DNA of 64,000 nt from Cordia subcordata (Eukaryota > Streptophyta > Magnoliopsida > Boraginales > Cordiaceae): contig JAPTOF010000015.1 in NCBI GenBank assembly GCA_028554755.1, forward strand, positions 9,900,501 to 9,964,500, given 5' to 3'. Below, piece after piece: positions 59,204-64,000 of this stretch. Positions within the stretch are counted from its first letter, which is position 1. Each line of letters starts with the position of its first letter. The translations under genes were made by a program, and so were the position numbers. A model generated the notes under the pieces. That model saw nothing but the letters and a program-made list of their open reading frames with translations, was not told where the DNA came from and made no database searches.

Positions 59204-60580
59204 ATTTAAATTATGTAGGTTTGCCTTACATCCTCCGGAGATAGTGGAAAATGATTACCAGATAGCGGATGCTCAAGGCACATGATGGGTGATAAATCAA
59301 AATTTTTGTCACTCAAGGAAAAGAATAGAGGATTTGTTACTTTTGGAGATGAGTCCAAAGGAAGAATCATCGGCATCGGAGATGTTGGTAACAAATCTAA
59401 ATTGTGTATTGAAAATGTTTTACTTGTACATGGTTTGAAACACAACTTGCTTAGTATTAGTCAACTATGTGATAAAGGTTTATTTGTTAATTTTAAAGCT
59501 TCTTCATGTGAGATAGTTGATAAAAGTAGCAATGCTGTGTTTGTTGGCATGAGGCATGGTAATGTGTATACTTTTGACTTTGATGACTTGCATGATCAGA
59601 ATGTTAAATGCTTGAATACTATGAACGAAAATACATGGCTTTGGCATAGGAGACTAAGTCGTGCTAATACGGATTCCATAAATAAACTTGCTAGTCTTGA
59701 TCTTGTTAGAGGTTTGCCTAAAGTCAAATATGTTGGTAACAATATATGTCGTGCATGTAAACTTGGTAAACAAACTAGGGAATCTTTCAAAAGCAAAAAT
59801 GTGATTTCTACCACTAGACCATTAGACCTTTTGCATATGGATTTGTTTGGACCCAATAAGGTTGCTAGCATAGGTGGTAAGGTGTATGCTTATGTGATTA
59901 TTGATTATTTCTCTAGATTTACATGGATAATTTTTCTTGCACATAAAAATGACACACCAAATGAGTTTATAAAGTTTTGCAAATGTGTTCAAAATGAAAA
60001 AGGTTATTTAATTTCTACTATAAGAAGTGATAGAGCTATCGAATTTACAAACCAAACATTGAGAGCTTTTTGTGATGAAAATGGTATCTCTCACAATTTT
60101 TTGGCACCAATAACACCACAAAAAATAAAGTTGTTGAAAGAAAAAATTGCTCTTTACAAGAAATGGCAAGAACTATGCTTTGTAGAAATAACTTGCCTAG
60201 CTATTTTTTGGCCAAGGCCGTCAACACTGCATGTTATGTGATAAATCATTGCATCATTTGAAAAGATCTTGACAAAACCCCTTATAAACTTTGGAAAGGG
60301 AGAAAACCAAATATTTCATATTTCAAAACTTTTTATTGTGCATGTTACATCTTAAATGAAAAAGACAATCTTGGCAAATTTGATGCAAAATCTGATGATG
60401 ACATAATTCTTGGTTATTCCTCATCTAGTAAGGCATCTAGGGTTTATAATAAAAGAACCATGGTTGTTGAAGAGACTATCAATGTGAAATTTTATGAGGG
60501 AAGTCTTAATTCTAAATATGATGATGTTGATATTGTTACTATATATGAGCCTTGACCTAGATTAAACAAATGAATCTAAT
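59204..60580 (+). pseudogene. SIRE-type Copia protease and integrase, broken
   Basis: Aspartic protease active site DSGCSRHM at about 59262. The frame at 59282-60241 continues through the protease (RGFVTFGDESKGRIIGIG, LKHNLLSISQLCD), the GAG-pre-integrase/zinc region (WLWHRRLSRANTDS, then CRACKLGKQTR) and the integrase core (LLHMDLFGP; IRSDRAIEF, where GG of the usual DxGGE is AI). A frameshift near 60120 removes the third catalytic acidic residue from frame. The rest can be followed in another frame to about 60550 (TPYKLWKGRKPNISYFK; LGYSSSSKASRVYN). Confidence 0.88.
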
Positions 60581-62351
60581 GATATATGTCATGAGGATAG
60601 ACAAGATGAGCATGTTGATGTGCAATATGATAATCAAAATGTGGTACATGATAAACATGATAACTTGCCAGAAACTTATCAATTTGTTGGTTATCATCCA
60701 CTTTCTCAAATAATTGGTGAACCCTCAAAAGGCATTGAAACTAGATCTTCTTTGAGAAATGTATATAATCATCTTTTGCTTTCTTGTCTCAAATTGAACC
60801 TAAAAATATACATGATGCTTTGCTCGATGATATTTGGATAAGTGCCATGCAAGAGGAACTTAGTCAATTTGAAAGGAACAATGTGTGGAAACTTGTTGAA
60901 AAGCGTAGAAATCAATCTATAATTGAAACTAATTGGGTTTTTAGAAACAAGTTAGATGAATCTGGGATAGTAACAAGAAACAAGGCTAAATTAGTTGCTC
61001 AAGGTTATGAACAAGAAGAAGGTATTGATTATGATAAAACCTTTGCTTTCATTGCTAGACTTGAATCAATTAGAATGTTACTTGCCTTTGCATGCTTTAT
61101 GAACTTCAAATTATATCAAATGGATATGAAAAGTGCTTTCTTAAATGGATATATTGATACAGAAGTGTATGTGGCTCAACGTCCAGGTTTTGAGTACCCT
61201 ATCTATCCCGACCATGTTTTTAAGCTTGAAAAGGCATTGTATGGACTAAAGCAAGCACCTAGGGCTTGACATGAAAGACTAAGTGGATTCTTAGTTAAAA
61301 ATGGCTTCACAATAGGTAAACTTGACTCAACTCTATTTGTAAAGCATGATGGTAAAGATTTACTAGTGGTGCAAATATATGTTGATGATATTATCTTTGG
61401 AGCAACTAATAATTCCCTTTGTGAAAGCTTTTCTAAGTGCATGCATAGTGAATTTGAAATGAGCATGATGGGAGAGCTCACATTCTTCCATGGACTTCAA
61501 ATTAAATAAATGAAAGAAGGAATCTTCATTAACCAAACTAAGTACACAAAAGAACTACTCAAGAAGCTTGGATTTGATGGAGCAAAAGATATTGGAACTC
61601 CAATAAGTTCCTCCATAAGCTTGACAAAGACGAAAATGGTAAGCCAGTGGATGAAAAGAGGTACAGAGGTATGATCAGAAGCTTACTTTACTTAACTGCC
61701 TCTAGACCCGATATTATGTTTACTGTGTACTTGTGTGCTCGTTTTCAGTCTTATCCTGAGGAGTCTCACTTACTTGCTGTTAAAAGGATTTTTAGATACC
61801 TTAAAGGAATGCAAGAATTAGGGCTTTGGTATCCTAAAGGAATAAATTTTGAACTAGTAGGCTATTCCGATGCCAACTTTGCTAGTTGTAAAACCGATAA
61901 GAAGAGCACTAGTAGAACTTGTCATTTTCTAGGAAATTGCTTAGTTTCATGGTCAAGTAGAAAGCAAAATAGTGTAGCACTTTCAACGACTGAAGCAAAA
62001 TATATTGCAGTAGGAAATTGTGTTGCACAAGTTCTTTGGATGAAACATACTTGGCTTAACTTTGGTGTTATATTTGAGCATGTTCAAGTTATGTGTGATA
62101 AAACAAGTGCAATCAATCAAGTTATGTGTGACAAAACAAGTGCAATCAACCTCACTAAGAATCCAATTCAATACTCTAGGACTAATCACATAGAAATTAG
62201 ACATCATTTTTTCTGTGATCATGTGCAAAAAGATGGTGTTGTACTTAATTTTGTTGATTCTGTGCGTCAACTTGCTGACATTTTCACTGAACCTCTACAT
62301 GAATGTCAATTTTTGAACATTAGAAGGGAGTTGGGCATGTTAAAGTTATGA
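60581..62351 (+). pseudogene. SIRE-type Copia reverse transcriptase and RNase H, broken
   Basis: RT begins near 60784 (AMQEELSQFERNNVWKLV; LVAQGYEQEEGIDYDKTF; YQMDMKSAFLNGYIDTEVYV; LYGLKQAPRA), with a stop at 61267. It continues in the same frame with the catalytic box QIYVDDIIFGA intact at about 61375 and a further stop near 61508. A frame change near 61620 leads to RNase H at 61647-62351 (RYRGMIRSLLYLTASRPDI; VGYSDANFASCKTDKKST; LSTTEAKYIA; ADIFTEPL). RNase H contains an 11-residue tandem duplication (QVMCDKTSAIN). The frame ends at TGA 62349. Confidence 0.9.
62095..62160. repeat. 33-bp in-frame tandem duplication in RNase H
   Basis: CAAGTTATGTGTGATAAAAC and following bases occur twice in succession (62095-62127, 62128-62160), differing at two positions. 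The reading frame is kept but the RNase H core gains 11 residues. Confidence 0.95.
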
Positions 62352-62664
62352 AAATCAACATCTTCTGCAAAAATGCCAGTACAGGAACATTACTTCTAAT
62401 ACCGGTATACCGGTTAAGTCGACTGGTGACTTTTCTTTTGTTTCTGTTTTTGGCGGAACACAGTACTGGAATACTCGTTTCCAGTACAGGTCGACTGGTA
62501 GTCGTGATTTTGGCATTTTAAAGGGCTAGGGCATGACCGGTAAGTCATTTTATTTTTCTCTCTTCTCAAACTTCTCTTATCTCTCTAAAATCCTTTCTTT
62601 CAAAATCACTTCAAACATCATTTCTTCTTAAACCTAGAATTTTCAAATCTCTCTCTCTCTCTTA
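62352..62664 (+). other. Spacer between pol and the downstream ORF
   Basis: Non-coding. Contains ACCGGTATACCGGTT and GTCGACTGGTAGTCG palindrome-like motifs also seen in the SIRE LTR, then a CT-rich run (62560-62665). Confidence 0.5.
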
Positions 62665-64000
62665 ATGGCCAATACATGAAGAAAGGATGGTTCCGGTTCC
62701 AAGAGCAAGAATATGGCTAGTTCTTCAAGCGGCTCAAGAAGTTCAAGGAGCAACCTTTACTTGAAGCCCAACCATCTTCACCTCCCAAGAATAGAAATTA
62801 TTCTACCAAGAAGATATGACCAAGTAAATGCCTCATCCAAGATGAACTGCAAAACTTGAATATGATTAAGTTTTGTGCTGCAAATGGTTGGATGAATTTT
62901 ATGAGTGCAAAAGAACCCGTTTATCCTCAACTTGTTCGTGAATTTTATGAAAGATTAAATTGGGATAATCTGTATGCTAGAGTTTGGTCTGTTGTTAGAG
63001 GAGTTGACATCGAGATCACTAAGGAAGATCTTAGGAATATCTTCAACATTTCCTTGCATAATATCCAGTACCCCATATTTGCTTTTAAGAGATTTCCCAA
63101 TTTCCTGATGATATTCATGAAGGGGACATTTATGGATTTTTGCTTGAGCATGTACCTCAATATGTTGAGTTTCCTTCCTTAAATGACGTTCACCCTGTTT
63201 GTAAGGCACTTATTAAGATGTTCAAACACAAAGTAGTGCCTAAAGACACTCATAACGGGGAAATCTACAAGGCCGAGACGTATTATTTGTATTTGCTTCA
63301 CTATAACTATAGGGTTAATCTCCCAGAAACCATTCTAGCTTATATGAAGAATATGGTGCTTAGGAATATTGTGCTTGGATATAGGATGGCATTGACTAGG
63401 ATTTTTAGAGCTAAAGGTATTATACTATAAAATGTTCCAAGAAGCTCTTTCAATCATATATAGAATCTAGATTTACAATGCCTTAAGAGGATGGAGTTAT
63501 TCTATTAAAGAGGGAGATGGATGCACTTACATGAATTTAGAGCTTTACCTCAAAATATGAGAAGCCTCATCCTTCAGAGAATTACAAACAAAACTACCTT
63601 TGATTCCCTCACGAAGATGAAGAAGGGCAAGCACCTGATCTTGGTGGGCATAACGATGACAATAATGATGAAGAAATGGAGGATGTGGAAGAAGAAGAAG
63701 AAGAAGAAATGGAAGAACATGAAGAGGCTCGGGAAGAGTACAATGAAGAACAAGGGCAATACCATGAGCTTAAATCCAAAAATGCCAATGGTAGGCTTAT
63801 GCAACGGCTGTTTTACAAATTTGACTCCATAGAAGAGAAAGTTGACGCATTGGTCCCTACCATGAGAAATCAACATAGTACTCTTGATAGACTTGCTACC
63901 ATTGTTGAGGATCAAAGCCAAATCATGGCTTGTTTAGCTTGGGATGTGAAGTTGATTAAGCTACGCATAGGTCTTCCCAATGATGATGATGCCGGTCCAA
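62665..64000 (+). pseudogene. SIRE envelope-position ORF (putative plant transposon protein), broken, 3'-partial
   Basis: This follows pol in the position of the extra ORF of SIRE-type Copia elements. It starts MANT near 62665 and soon meets a stop. The recognisable core is at 62856-63430 in two frames: NWMNFMSAKEPVYPQLVREF..RVWSVVRGVDIEITKEDL, then LEHVPQYVEFPSLNDVHPVC..YKAETYYLYLLHYNYRVNLP. This resembles the plant-specific domain annotated as putative plant transposon protein. From 63615 an acidic stretch (EEMEDVEEEEEEEMEEHEE) leads into a likely coiled coil (FYKFDSIEEKVDALVPTMRN) that stays open to the window edge. No signal peptide or membrane segment was seen, so a true envelope role is not supported. 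Confidence 0.65.

Noticed and set aside
1..64000. CRISPR arrays, operons, prophage or bacterial defence loci
   Set aside because: The direct repeats are tandem duplications or transposon ends without regular spacers, and the genes are spliced plant genes.

Overview
The window is eukaryotic nuclear DNA from a flowering plant, most likely a eudicot. It has GT-AG introns, plant-specific protein families (TGA bZIP, DYW-class PPR, plant RNA polymerase V subunit, SPIKE1), AT-rich introns and dense plant-type transposable elements. The species cannot be named from sequence alone.

Three host genes look functional. At 2-5449 (+) is the 3' part of a TGA-class bZIP/DOG1 transcription factor (eight exons visible, reading frame open, 5' end outside the window). 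At 9552-14772 (-) is a complete nine-exon gene for an alanine:glyoxylate aminotransferase 2 / PYD4-type class III aminotransferase (476 residues). At 29430-31787 (-) is an intronless 785-residue PLS-DYW pentatricopeptide repeat protein resembling Arabidopsis At2g22070.

The rest is transposable elements and decayed genes. 6.4-8.6 kb: a fold-back repeat, a LINE tail with an internally duplicated RNase H segment, and a TRIM LTR remnant. 14.5-21.4 kb: the AGT2 first exon and promoter occur twice in direct orientation (the second copy has a nonsense codon), separated by a Helitron, a composite MITE, a SINE with a 17-bp target duplication and a Pack-MULE-like inverted-repeat element. 21.9-23.3 kb: a SPIKE1 pseudogene fragment next to a Helitron 3' terminus. 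24.9-27.25 kb: a decayed Copia element (-). 32.1-32.6 kb: a short Helitron with both termini. 33.2-34.8 kb: an ABCB transporter pseudogene, abutted by a heavily decayed Copia element (34.8-41.6 kb) that is bracketed by two copies of part of the ABCB first exon. 43.3-43.8 kb: a fragment of NRPE1 (largest subunit of RNA polymerase V), broken by a hAT element with a perfect 8-bp target duplication, and nearby a deleted Copia element (44.76-46.67 kb) with a 5-bp target duplication.

From 48.1 kb to the end is a stack of retrotransposons. A tandem LTR-internal-LTR TRIM array is followed by a Ty3/Gypsy chromovirus (-) with a 2.6-kb LTR containing three 220-bp tandem repeats. That element is interrupted at 53772 by a SIRE/Maximus-type Copia element (+), whose own 5' LTR is interrupted by a young 1.9-kb non-autonomous LTR element with 520-bp LTRs, PBS, polypurine tract and CTTTA target duplication. 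The SIRE element carries gag, protease-integrase, RT-RNase H and a downstream envelope-position ORF, all with stops or frameshifts. I found no CRISPR, operon or prokaryotic system, and nothing I can defend as a wholly new system. The most unusual items are the three-level nest, the direct AGT2 promoter/exon duplication, and the TE-dismantled NRPE1 and SPIKE1 fragments. All boundaries were read by eye, so splice sites and element ends should be taken as proposals.
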